A model generated the notes under the pieces. That model searched no databases. It was not told the DNA's origin and saw only the letters and a list, made by a program, of their open reading frames with translations. Of a stretch of DNA of 7,424 bases, positions 1-6,986 are shown piece after piece; position 1 is the first letter of the stretch, and every line of letters begins with the position of its first letter. This DNA comes from CAYSWH01 sp964434775. GTDB taxonomy: Bacteria; Patescibacteriota; JACMRA01. The stretch lies in NCBI GenBank assembly GCA_964434775.1, contig CAYSWH010000052.1, positions 1 through 7,424 on the forward strand, given 5' to 3'. The position numbers and the translations under genes were made by a program.

Positions 1-120
1 ACGCACAAAAAGCTAGTTTTACCGAGTTGGGATGAAGGCTTTGATGCGCTTTATTATGTGAAACTGGGGGCAAATTATTCGTTTATTGTCAAAGAGTGGA
101 ACCAATACAGCAAGGGATAG
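1..120 (+). CDS. C-terminal fragment of an unidentified protein (5' end outside window)
   Basis: Frame 1 is open from the first base to a TAG stop at 118-120, giving 39 residues that begin THKKLVLPSWDEGFDALYYV and end EWNQYSKG. The composition (mixed hydrophobic, aromatic and charged residues, no low complexity) looks like a genuine folded C-terminus, and the codons resemble those of the neighbouring genes. I do not recognise the family, and no catalytic motif is visible in so short a piece. It converges on the minus-strand operon that ends at 739. No hairpin followed by a T-run is visible just after the stop. The alternative is a chance open frame: 39 codons is short, so confidence is moderate. 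Confidence 0.55.
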   Translation, partial: THKKLVLPSWDEGFDALYYVKLGANYSFIVKEWNQYSKG

Positions 121-278
121 TTGTACTTAGGGCTTGCTGAATTAATTGGGAATCTATACTATACTTGTCAAGTTCTAATAATTTAAACTATTCGTTTATC
201 CAGAACAGTTTAATTTTTTCAATAATGTTACTCTCTTAACAAAACGTCATAATTGCTCGTTTTTTACCTCTCTCTGGG

Positions 279-415
279 AAAAAGCTACGAATTTTCAGGG
301 GTTGCGTCGATTGTGAGAGGATTGTACGATTTTCAGGTATACTATCTATGGTGGGTATTTTGTAGGTAAAAATAATCTCGACCCAGCTAAACCCCTTGAA
401 GCTTCGTAGAACTTT
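279..415. repeat. Long imperfect inverted repeat (MITE-like or structured element)
   Basis: The left arm at 285-303 (ctacgaattttcaggggtt) pairs with the right arm at 390-409 (minus-strand reading ctacgaagcttcaaggggtt). They differ by one gap and a few substitutions. Weaker pairing extends outward to about 279 and 415 (aaaaag against cttt) and inward (gcgtcga against tcgac). A partial direct copy of the left arm, tacgattttcagg, lies inside the loop at 325-337 and matches 286-299 with one base missing. The size (about 135 bp) and terminal symmetry fit a decayed miniature transposable element. A long hairpin RNA is the alternative. No target-site duplication is obvious. Confidence 0.5.
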
Positions 416-511
416 GTATAATTTCTGGTTTTCGTCTCACTGCCAATGTACCCTTGGACGCATGTATTTTGTTAAACTTACGATAAAAATTATTACTAAG
501 TCTTGACAAAA

Positions 512-579
512 ACACAGAGTACACAGATGGGATGGCACTTTCCCAAACACTGAATAGTCAGAGACACAGATTGACACAG
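512..579. repeat. Cluster of four ACACAG words
   Basis: ACACAG occurs at 512-517, 521-526, 564-569 and 574-579, in two pairs with 9- or 10-base spacing. This is a degenerate simple repeat of the acacagag type. No function is implied. Confidence 0.4.
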
Positions 580-621
580 ACAACTAAATAATTCCCCCAC
601 AAGTTAATCATTGTTTTATCC

Positions 622-652
622 GGGGGCAATTATCTTTTCATCCTTAGCCCCC
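622..652. repeat. GC-rich stem downstream of the CHAT gene, possible weak terminator
   Basis: GGGGGC at 622-627 pairs with GCCCCC at 647-652 across a 19-base loop, about 87 bp beyond the stop of the minus-strand CHAT gene. The distal side read on the minus strand is GGATAAAACA, so there is no T-run and this is not a canonical intrinsic terminator. The CCCCC at 594-598 could pair with the same GGGGG instead. Confidence 0.25.
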
Positions 653-666
653 TTGAGAACTAACAC

Positions 667-733
667 CTCTGTGAAATCAGTGTTACTAACCTCTCACTCC
701 CAACCCCTAACCTTGCTCAGAGAAATCAGTGTT
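667..733. repeat. 18-bp direct repeat flanking the end of the CHAT gene
   Basis: ctctgtgaaatcagtgtt (667-684) recurs as ctcagagaaatcagtgtt (716-733) with two mismatches and 49-bp spacing. The second copy ends five bases from the stop codon of the CHAT gene. The first copy also sits in a small inverted repeat (TAACAC 661-666, GTGTTA 680-685). Confidence 0.5.
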
Positions 734-738
734 CAAAA

Positions 739-3700
739 TCAGGGCATAGTTCCGCCATCTCCGGTGAGAACAAATGCCGCCCAGTAATAGGGATTCGGGT
801 ATTCGATTCGTGTGTCTTTCTGTGCCTGCTGTAATGCCTCAGCTTTACTTTTTCCTTGCCGCAAATAGGTGTAAAATCGTTCCATGAGAAACCCTGTGGC
901 AGGATCATCAACATTCCATAAGGTAGCGATAACGCTGGGTGTTCCGGCATAGAGGAAGGCTCGATTGAGTCCGATGAGTTCGTCTCCTTTGCTAAGTTGA
1001 CCAACTTGGGTTTGACAGGCGCTGAGGACGACTAAGTTGGTGGCTTGTCTTAAATCAAGTTGGTAAATTTCATGGACTTCTAAACGACCATCATAATTGT
1101 TATCAGGAGCAAGACGCAGGGTGCTGAATAAGGGGCTATGGGGGTTATATTCACCATGGGTGGCTAAGTGTAAAATACCAGCTTGATTGGCTTGTGACCA
1201 TACTGTACGTTCTGTGGCTTGTCTGCCTAATAGGGGTTGAGTGGCGTATAAGTTGGAGATTTTTTCAACTTCTTGTTTGGCAAAAGGTAAGTCTAGAGTT
1301 GGGTTTCCTAGCGCCATGAGTTCGCCAGAGTCGGGTTTGCGTTTGCCTTGAAGAAAGCGCAGCATACTGGCACTAGGCAGGTTAAATAGGGTGTAGTTGT
1401 CAACCAAATAGTCTTTACCGTCACTGAGAGCCGCAAAGGGAAGATAGTGCAGGACGTTATGGGGAACGAGAGAAACCTTTGGGGTAGAGATGTGGGGTTG
1501 TAAGGGCGCAATTAACCACTGATGCAGTTGGGTTAAACTCTGAGGATGTTGACTACTGAGTGTGGCAAAGTCATACTCGTAAAATCGCTGAATTGCCTCT
1601 TGCAGGGATTGTTTACTGACATCCAAGGTTACGGGGGTGAGTGTATCGCGAGTGATGACAAAGGCTAAGGTGCGGTTGTCGGTGACGAAATACTCAACTA
1701 AGGTTGTATCGGTGTCTAGTAAGCTTTGAATTTCTGCCAATTGTGCTGGGTTGACGCTAACTAAATCAGCCACTTCCGGATTTTGGCGTTTTAGGCGATC
1801 GAGTAGTTTGATATAGTCTTGTTCACGAGCCGTCAGTTCAGATTGTAGGGCAGCGATCGCACTGGTGTTATTCTGGTTCAGGAGAAAATTGCTGATTGTC
1901 AGGAGTTGATTATTTAAGCGGTTGATTTCATTCCTGAGTTCTTGTTCTTTTTGCAAAAGGTCATCATCAGCACCATCCCGAAGGTTAACCGTACCGTTGG
2001 CGATTTGGTTGAGGAATAGTCTGGCTTTTGTGCGTTCGACATAGTTGAAGGCTTCGGTAAAACGACCTTCATCCCACAACAGATTGATGAGACGAGTATA
2101 GGTGTCTACGTGTTTATCGGCAAAGGAGGATTTTAAGGTTTCGCCTTTCAGGTCAACGAGAATGGTTTCAATCACCTGATCAATGGCTTGCTGGTAGAAG
2201 GTAATGGCTTGGCTATTCTTTCCTTGCAGTTCATAGACTTCACCAATATTCGTTAGTACGATTCCTTCCAGAGTACGGTTGCCAAATTCCTGGACAATTT
2301 CCAGGGCTTGCAGATAATGTTTTAGGGCTTGGGAATAGTTACCCATACTCTTGTACACTGTGCCAATACTATCGAGGGTATTGCCTTCATCGGCGCGTTT
2401 GCCAAGTTCCTGGAACGTTGACAGTGCTTGTTCAAGTAACTTTAGAGCTTGAGCATGGTTATTGAGTTTGTTATGCAGTAATCCTAGATTATTGAGAGTA
2501 GTTGCCTCACCAGAGCGATCGCTTATTTCTCGGCGGACGGTTAGGGATTTCTCATAGTAATCTAGAGCTTGTTCATTTTTGTCTAACTCCTCGTATGCTA
2601 AACCCAGGTTGTTGAGCGTTGTTGCTTCATCTGGGCGATTGTTGACTTCTCGATGGATGGTTAGGGCATTTTGATAGTAGTTCAAGGCTGAGGAGATTGA
2701 ACCTAACTCTTGATGAACTAGCCCAATATTATTGAAGGTGGCTGCTGTACCTACCATTTCATTAGTTACTTCTAATGTTTTTAAAGCTTGTTCATAATAG
2801 TCTAAAGCTTTGGAATACTGGCTTAATTTTCGATAAACTTCCCCAATATTATTGAGGATTCGTCCTTCCCGTGTTCGATCCTGATGTTCTATGAAAATTA
2901 CTAATCCTTTCTGGTAAGATTCTAAGGCATTGGAGTAGTCCCCTTGCTCCATGTAAACGACTCCCATGCTGTTGAGAGTATCGGCGGCTTTGACTGGCTC
3001 GTTAATTTGTTGGTATATGTCTAAGGCTTGTTGATATAAATTTAATGCTGAAGAAGATAAAATGCCTTTTCCATAAGTGTCAATTCTCCCATAATCCTCT
3101 ATGTTTATCATTATATTTTTACCCTCTTCTTCCGACCTAGACAAAACATCTCTTACTTCAGCTTCGCCAGATCTTTCTTCATTATCAACATTTATTGAAC
3201 CACTAAAATGTATTATTTTTTTGTCATTTATTATTATATGTTGACCCCTTTCTTCCGATTGAGACGAGAGAGATATTCCTTCAGATGAAAGAGATAGTCC
3301 TCCACCAGACTCAGAGTTAAGTGTTATAGTCCCTATAATAATGGGAGTTAAATTTCCGAATTCTGGAATTGTCAAAAAATGGGGGTTACTAGACAATTCA
3401 GCAATACTACTGAGAATAGTTGCTTCACCTAAGCGATCGCCAGTTTCTCTGTAAATCTCTAATGCTTGTTGATAAGAGTCCAGCGCCTTATAGTATTTAC
3501 CTAGATTTACCTCCAATTCTCCAATTTTTTCAAGAATAATTGCTTGACTAGAACTATCATTATTTTCTTGAAAAAAACTTATAAGTTGTTGGAGTATTTC
3601 CAATGCTTGTTCAAACTGCCCTTCCCTATAGTAAATATCTGCCTGTTGCTCCAATTGATATAGGTGTCTATTGGGATTTGTATAATCTTGCTTTATACTA

Positions 3701-4011
3701 TCTTGTTGTCTGTCTCTGATTTCAAGATCTCCATCTCCCCTCCGTATTATCCGAATTTCTTCCAATTCAGAACATCTTGGACTATCTTGTTGTCTGTCTA
3801 GGGTTTCAAAATTTATGCTTCTTATAGAGATTCCTTGCGAGTTATAACTGTGTCTGATCTGTACATTACAACTACCAGATTTCTGTTGCTTTACTCTAAA
3901 TGTATCGTCTTGCTCAGGAGGGGGATCTAGTGGAAAAGCCAGCGCTGGATAAGCCACCACAAACATTGCAGTCAATAGCGTTACTTTTAAATGGTTTAAA
4001 CGTAGAAGCAT
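739..4011 (-). CDS. Exported TPR-CHAT domain protein (predicted caspase-like cysteine peptidase)
   Basis: The protein has 1090 residues. Residues 1-25 form a signal peptide (hydrophobic core, cleavage after PALA), so export is expected. TPRs start near residue 119. Seven follow in exact 40-residue phase from 341 to about 618, each with the pattern xLNNxG...ALxYYxxAL. A coiled-coil-like segment covers about 685-745. The CHAT domain spans about 800-1085, with LVPHNVLHYLPF at 848, the catalytic His952 in LHLATHG and Cys999 in VLSACQT. Both catalytic residues are present, so an active peptidase is plausible; the substrate is unknown. The ATG start is supported by the signal peptide; the ribosome site is weak (AGGG nine bases upstream). 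It is the last gene of a three-gene operon, 27 bp after its upstream neighbour. Two oddities: a net 106-residue beta-rich insertion splits one TPR (about 209-316), and residues 45-108 contain a 28-residue duplication. CHAT family: high confidence. Confidence 0.95.
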   Translation of the reverse strand: MLLRLNHLKVTLLTAMFVVAYPALAFPLDPPPEQDDTFRVKQQKSGSCNVQIRHSYNSQGISIRSINFETLDRQQDSPRCSELEEIRIIRRGDGDLEIRDRQQDSIKQDYTNPNRHLYQLEQQADIYYREGQFEQALEILQQLISFFQENNDSSSQAIILEKIGELEVNLGKYYKALDSYQQALEIYRETGDRLGEATILSSIAELSSNPHFLTIPEFGNLTPIIIGTITLNSESGGGLSLSSEGISLSSQSEERGQHIIINDKKIIHFSGSINVDNEERSGEAEVRDVLSRSEEEGKNIMINIEDYGRIDTYGKGILSSSALNLYQQALDIYQQINEPVKAADTLNSMGVVYMEQGDYSNALESYQKGLVIFIEHQDRTREGRILNNIGEVYRKLSQYSKALDYYEQALKTLEVTNEMVGTAATFNNIGLVHQELGSISSALNYYQNALTIHREVNNRPDEATTLNNLGLAYEELDKNEQALDYYEKSLTVRREISDRSGEATTLNNLGLLHNKLNNHAQALKLLEQALSTFQELGKRADEGNTLDSIGTVYKSMGNYSQALKHYLQALEIVQEFGNRTLEGIVLTNIGEVYELQGKNSQAITFYQQAIDQVIETILVDLKGETLKSSFADKHVDTYTRLINLLWDEGRFTEAFNYVERTKARLFLNQIANGTVNLRDGADDDLLQKEQELRNEINRLNNQLLTISNFLLNQNNTSAIAALQSELTAREQDYIKLLDRLKRQNPEVADLVSVNPAQLAEIQSLLDTDTTLVEYFVTDNRTLAFVITRDTLTPVTLDVSKQSLQEAIQRFYEYDFATLSSQHPQSLTQLHQWLIAPLQPHISTPKVSLVPHNVLHYLPFAALSDGKDYLVDNYTLFNLPSASMLRFLQGKRKPDSGELMALGNPTLDLPFAKQEVEKISNLYATQPLLGRQATERTVWSQANQAGILHLATHGEYNPHSPLFSTLRLAPDNNYDGRLEVHEIYQLDLRQATNLVVLSACQTQVGQLSKGDELIGLNRAFLYAGTPSVIATLWNVDDPATGFLMERFYTYLRQGKSKAEALQQAQKDTRIEYPNPYYWAAFVLTGDGGTMP
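2158..2991 (-). repeat. Seven TPR-encoding units in 120-bp phase
   Basis: Seven 40-codon units begin at residues 341, 381, 421, 461, 501, 541 and 581 of the CHAT protein without any indel between them. The units at 461 and 501 are the closest pair (EATTLNNLG in both). The DNA of the unit around 2491-2530 is also very like 3405-3445 in the split unit upstream. Both contain GCGATCGC, which suggests duplication or recombination among units. Confidence 0.85.
3061..3387 (-). other. In-frame insertion splitting a TPR; filamentous-haemagglutinin-like beta repeat remnants
   Basis: The TPR unit starting at residue 195 (GEATILSSIAELSS) breaks off after its first helix and resumes at 320 (SALNLYQQALDIYQ). 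The unit is therefore 146 residues long instead of 40, a net gain of 106 residues (318 bp). The inserted part is rich in beta-formers, Ser and Gly, not helical. It contains two similar blocks, LSSQSEERGQHIIIN (248-262) and LSRSEEEGKNIMIN (290-303), separated by IHFSGSINVD. This resembles the xGNxxIN...VxFxG rhythm of cyanobacterial filamentous haemagglutinin beta-helix repeats. By hand count, 3061-3360 is 34% GC, against 42-45% in three nearby 60-base stretches. No clear target duplication is seen. Confidence 0.6.
3697..3864 (-). repeat. Tandem 28-codon duplication with a 19-bp identical core
   Basis: actatcttgttgtctgtct is identical at 3697-3715 and 3781-3799, exactly 84 bp apart. In the CHAT protein this gives DRQQDS twice (residues 72-77 and 100-105), each preceded by a related IR...E segment. 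The rest of the two 84-bp units has diverged, so this appears to be an old in-frame tandem duplication in the linker between the signal peptide and the TPRs. Confidence 0.6.
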
Positions 4012-4038
4012 AGCAATTTACCCTATATCTTTATAATA

Positions 4039-5136
4039 TCATTGCATTTTGACTGATAAATCTAATTCTGCCAACCTACCATCTATTTCGCTAACCTTTT
4101 CTGAGTTATATCCTTCTAGTTCCACATAAGCCATTCTTGCATCCTTCAACAAACTCACCGCTTGCTCGAATTGCTTAAGCGTTATATATATCTCTCCTAA
4201 AGCCCTTTGCGCTTTAGCTTTGTCCTCTATCTCTTCAGGATTTACTGCCAACTCAACAACTTGACTATAAGCATCCCTAGCGTGCAGCGTTAGCCCGATT
4301 TGCCAATAGCAGTCGCCCAATAATTCATAAACAGCCGTTGTAGATTTTCCCTGATCAACCAATGCTTCCAGCACTTCAATTGCTTCTGCCATTAAGTTAT
4401 AACTGCGATAGAGATGAGCTAACTCCAAGGCTTTTGTTTCATCAGGCAATTCTGCTTCAGCTAGTTGTCTAGCCGCATATTTTAATTCTTGGGCTTCATT
4501 TTCCTCTAGTAAACTAAATCCCAGTTTTGGGATACCTTCGGCAAGAGAAGACGTTCCAGTATTCGCTTCAACAACAATTGAATATCTCTCTCCCTGTTCT
4601 AACGGTGGTTCCCCTGGATAGATAACTTGATTATGACTAACCTCCGTCTCCCAGATTATCCCCGATGAACCACGCAAACGTACCTTATACCGAGTAGCAT
4701 TAGGAACAGCATTCCAAGATAGCAAAGGTTTATCCTCTAGAATTGCTGTACGACGGGGAGTAATTAGAAAGGGAATTAATAGATTTTTCCCGCCACGAGG
4801 AGCAATAATGTTACTACCTCTATGCCTCAGTCTTGGTCTATTCACTGAGGGGCAAATATCACTGACTCGCGTTGAACCAGTCGGAACAACTTTCTCTCTC
4901 CAGTCAGAACAACGAATCTTGGCAGAATTTCTTTGAGTCACTCGGATTAAATCATTAGGATTCAGAGATTCAGGAGCATTGATACGTCTATACCATAACC
5001 AGTTACTGCGTTTCAGTTCGACACTGCCAATTGAGAGTAGGTGATATTGAAGAGGAAACGCCACAGTCGGATAAATCAAGCTGATTCCTACTGTTAGAGT
5101 CAATAGTGTCCCCAGATATAATCTCCGTACTTTCAT
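4039..5136 (-). CDS. Exported FecR-like / beta-sandwich / TPR protein of the CHAT operon
   Basis: The protein has 365 residues. Residues 1-26 are a signal peptide (KVRR, hydrophobic stretch, cleavage after PTVA), followed by FPL as in the CHAT protein. Residues about 35-96 (IGSVELKRSNWLW, then LNPNDLIRV, then C76 and C95) resemble a short FecR-type beta domain; the two cysteines could form a disulfide. Residues about 124-192 (ITPRRTAILEDKPLLSWNAV, YKVRL, W162, YPGEPPLEQGERY) look like a fibronectin-III-type beta sandwich. Residues about 213-360 are helical TPRs (for example AVYELLGDCYWQIGLTLHAR). No enzymatic motif is visible, so a binding or scaffold role in the periplasm is the likely function. 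Domain names are judged by eye; TPR and signal peptide are firm, the FecR and Fn3 labels less so. The start overlaps the upstream stop as ATGA and has a strong ribosome site. Confidence 0.9.
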   Translation of the reverse strand: MKVRRLYLGTLLTLTVGISLIYPTVAFPLQYHLLSIGSVELKRSNWLWYRRINAPESLNPNDLIRVTQRNSAKIRCSDWREKVVPTGSTRVSDICPSVNRPRLRHRGSNIIAPRGGKNLLIPFLITPRRTAILEDKPLLSWNAVPNATRYKVRLRGSSGIIWETEVSHNQVIYPGEPPLEQGERYSIVVEANTGTSSLAEGIPKLGFSLLEENEAQELKYAARQLAEAELPDETKALELAHLYRSYNLMAEAIEVLEALVDQGKSTTAVYELLGDCYWQIGLTLHARDAYSQVVELAVNPEEIEDKAKAQRALGEIYITLKQFEQAVSLLKDARMAYVELEGYNSEKVSEIDGRLAELDLSVKMQ

Positions 5137-6707
5137 GGCAACTCCTCAGCCTTTAAACGTTGTTTTGCCTGGTGAATCCATTCATCCTCTTCTGGTGTAT
5201 TTGGATTTCCGGGATATTTATCACAGTTAACCCACGCCTCTAACGCTTGTTTGTCTTTATCTAACTCTTCCAATACCCGTGCTAACAAACAATGAGCCGA
5301 GGCTTGCTCAGGTTGAATTGCAATTGCCTGTTTCAAGGTATCTCTAGCTTCCTCATAGCGGCGTTGTTTTAATCTAGCCCAGCCTAAATTCTTATATAAA
5401 CTATATTGTACAAACTCTTTACCTTCAAGAGATGAATAATCTGTTTCCAGGACAACAATACCGTTGAGCAGCAGGTTAACTGCAACTGGATAGTTTTTAG
5501 ATAAGATATGTAAACGGGCTAAATTGCTGTTCGCTACGGGAAAGCCACTTTGTACAGCAATACCATACTCTTTACGAGCGCGTTTTAAATCTTGCAGATC
5601 CTCGTAAATAATCCCTAAGTGATAATGAGCTTCCGCGTAGTCTGGATTAAGTTTTATGGCGCGTTTAAATTGAGACTCGGCACTGTCTAAACGACCCGCT
5701 TGATAATCTCGATATCCCATATTGTTGTAGATAAGAGCAATGCGCGGCAGAGACAAACGAAAACCCACAAAAAACAACAACAGTAAACTAGCCGCGCCAA
5801 ACTTAGCTTCTTGCCAAAATTGCTTGGGAATCCGCCATCGTTTCAGGGTTCCTTGAACAACCGTCTGTCCTGTTTTCGTCAGTGCGCCTCCCCCAGCCAG
5901 AGCCAACATACTTTGACCAATGATCGCAAAGGCACCAAATGTACCCACTCCACCACTTAAAAAACGGGACGAGATATCAGTCAATAGGCTAAATGTCGCT
6001 GCTAACCAAACAATAGCCAGGGTATCCCAGGCGAGATCTAACCGATCCCACCAATGGACGGGGATTTTGGCAAACCACCACCACGCCTTTGCTGGTGGAT
6101 GGCGAATTTCGCGCAGTTCGTCCAGTTTAGCCACCATGGGGCTAAGATGTTCCCGACCGAGTTTTTTGGGTAAGGCTTGATACTGTTGTTCTAGGCGACT
6201 ATCGAGATCACTAATTTTGACCAAACTCTCTGCATCACTCTCGGCGTTATCGAGTTGGTTTTGTAGTCCATCACGCGCCACGACAGTATCTACAACCTGT
6301 TGCAGTAATACCTGATAATCCGTTGTTTTCGATTCAGCCGTTGTTTGTTCCAGGGTTTTTATCGCTGTTTCATAGCGGGTAAGCCAATTTTGTAATTCAT
6401 TTGAGGGCTGGGGAATAGTCAAAAACCACCACCACGCTGCGGCTGGAGGATGAAAACTTGCTCGCCAGTTGGCTAAGTCAACACTTTGAACAATTTTTTC
6501 GGTTTGTCCCTTGAGGCGTTCGTCGAGTTGCAGCAGAGTCAACAGGAGTTGGGCGGATTGGTGAGAGGATTGAGAAAAGGCTACTCCAACGGCGTCACGG
6601 GCGATTAAAACGTCTAGGATTTGCTTGGGTGATGGGGACTCAACTGCCTCCACTGTACGCAAGGCAGTATCATAATCCTTTAATGCCGTCTCTAATGGAG
6701 AGGTCAT
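5133..6707 (-). CDS. Membrane protein with duplicated HPPAxAWWWF module and C-terminal TPRs
   Basis: First gene of the operon, 524 residues from the ATG at 6705-6707. A TTG at 6711-6713 would add two residues, but GGGA lies directly against that TTG and six bases before the ATG, so the ATG is preferred. Numbering here counts from the TTG. Residues about 10-100 and 110-217 are tandem copies: YxTAxxTxE (14, 114), ARD (38, 146), LDxRL (63, 170), HPPAxAWWWF (88-97, 205-214), then IP. Hydrophobic segments lie at about 229-247, 253-276 and 305-328. TPRs follow from about 329 to 500 (NNMGYRDYQAGRLDSAESQF; LKQRRYEEARDTLKQAIAIQ). The basic loop at 280-304 suggests that side is cytoplasmic, placing the WWWF modules inside and the TPRs in the periplasm. 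I do not know a named function. Its stop overlaps the next start. Confidence 0.9.
   Translation of the reverse strand: MTSPLETALKDYDTALRTVEAVESPSPKQILDVLIARDAVGVAFSQSSHQSAQLLLTLLQLDERLKGQTEKIVQSVDLANWRASFHPPAAAWWWFLTIPQPSNELQNWLTRYETAIKTLEQTTAESKTTDYQVLLQQVVDTVVARDGLQNQLDNAESDAESLVKISDLDSRLEQQYQALPKKLGREHLSPMVAKLDELREIRHPPAKAWWWFAKIPVHWWDRLDLAWDTLAIVWLAATFSLLTDISSRFLSGGVGTFGAFAIIGQSMLALAGGGALTKTGQTVVQGTLKRWRIPKQFWQEAKFGAASLLLLFFVGFRLSLPRIALIYNNMGYRDYQAGRLDSAESQFKRAIKLNPDYAEAHYHLGIIYEDLQDLKRARKEYGIAVQSGFPVANSNLARLHILSKNYPVAVNLLLNGIVVLETDYSSLEGKEFVQYSLYKNLGWARLKQRRYEEARDTLKQAIAIQPEQASAHCLLARVLEELDKDKQALEAWVNCDKYPGNPNTPEEDEWIHQAKQRLKAEELP
5142..5147 (-). promoter_or_regulatory. Strong ribosome-binding site for the second operon gene
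   Basis: On the minus strand GAGGAG lies five bases before the ATG at 5136-5134, inside the end of the upstream gene. With the four-base ATGA overlap, this supports coupled translation. It is clearly stronger than the AGGG (4021-4024) that precedes the CHAT gene. Confidence 0.75.
6072..6452 (-). repeat. Two copies of the HPPAxAWWWF-encoding segment
   Basis: The motif is encoded at 6072-6101 (HPPAKAWWWF) and 6423-6452 (HPPAAAWWWF). The DNA is also alike, with aaaccaccaccacg at the WWWF end of both. The rest of the two modules is conserved only at protein level, so the duplication is old and the motif is what selection has held. Confidence 0.8.
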
Positions 6708-6986
6708 TCTCAATCCCAGAGATTATTTCTAGATTTTGGATAATATCCAGTATGCCACAGCTCAAATAAAAGTACTGGCTTGGATCAGGCATTAGATGGT
6801 GGAGTGGCTCCAGCGGTTACGAACCATAAACCGAAAAAGGCGATCGCATCACTTGATATAATAATAGGAACGAATGCTTACGAGAGCCTTGCGAAAGCTT
6901 CCTGATTGAGGACTGATTTAGGTAGACTGACATGAAAGCAACAAGCAATTGTAAGCTGTTTTGCATTTAAACCTTAATGTAAATAA

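Larger units (their letters stand above)
121..738. other. Repeat-rich intergenic region between convergent genes
   Basis: No coding frame of useful length was found here on either strand. The stretch is AT-rich and holds four structures listed separately: a long imperfect inverted repeat (about 279-415), a cluster of ACACAG words (512-579), a GC-rich stem (622-652) and an 18-bp direct repeat (667-684 and 716-733). Both flanking genes read into this region, so it should contain transcription ends, but no stem followed by a clear T-run was seen for either direction. Confidence 0.6.

Noticed and set aside
503..531. TTGACA promoter box at 503-508 on the plus strand
   Set aside because: No -10-like sequence at 16-18 bp spacing and no gene downstream on that strand.
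726..1511. Additional minus-strand open frames of 92 and 67 codons inside the CHAT gene
   Set aside because: They lie in other frames of the conserved CHAT domain coding sequence, have no domain signature, and are best explained as shadows.
739..4011. TPR-CHAT as part of a type III-E CRISPR (Craspase) or gasdermin system
   Set aside because: No gRAMP effector, CRISPR array or gasdermin-like gene is present in the window, and this protein has a signal peptide, unlike the cytoplasmic Craspase partner.
5920..6180. Plus-strand open frame of 86 codons
   Set aside because: It lies antisense to the membrane protein gene, and its sequence (HHHAFAGG) is the complement of the conserved HPPAxAWWWF segment. 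There is no ribosome site or recognisable domain.
6711..6713. TTG as start of the first operon gene
   Set aside because: The Shine-Dalgarno-like GGGA directly abuts the TTG but is well spaced for the ATG two codons downstream.
6740..6770. Sigma-70-like promoter for the operon (TATTAT with TTGAGC upstream, minus strand)
   Set aside because: The spacer is only 14 bp. The alternative -35 (TTTATT) gives 19 bp and a poor match, so neither is convincing.
6795..6835. tRNA-like stretch (ggagtggctcc hairpin and following bases)
   Set aside because: No acceptor stem, no T-loop GTTCGA and no anticodon arm could be assembled.
6857..6862. TATAAT on the plus strand
   Set aside because: No -35 partner, and only a 12-codon open frame follows.
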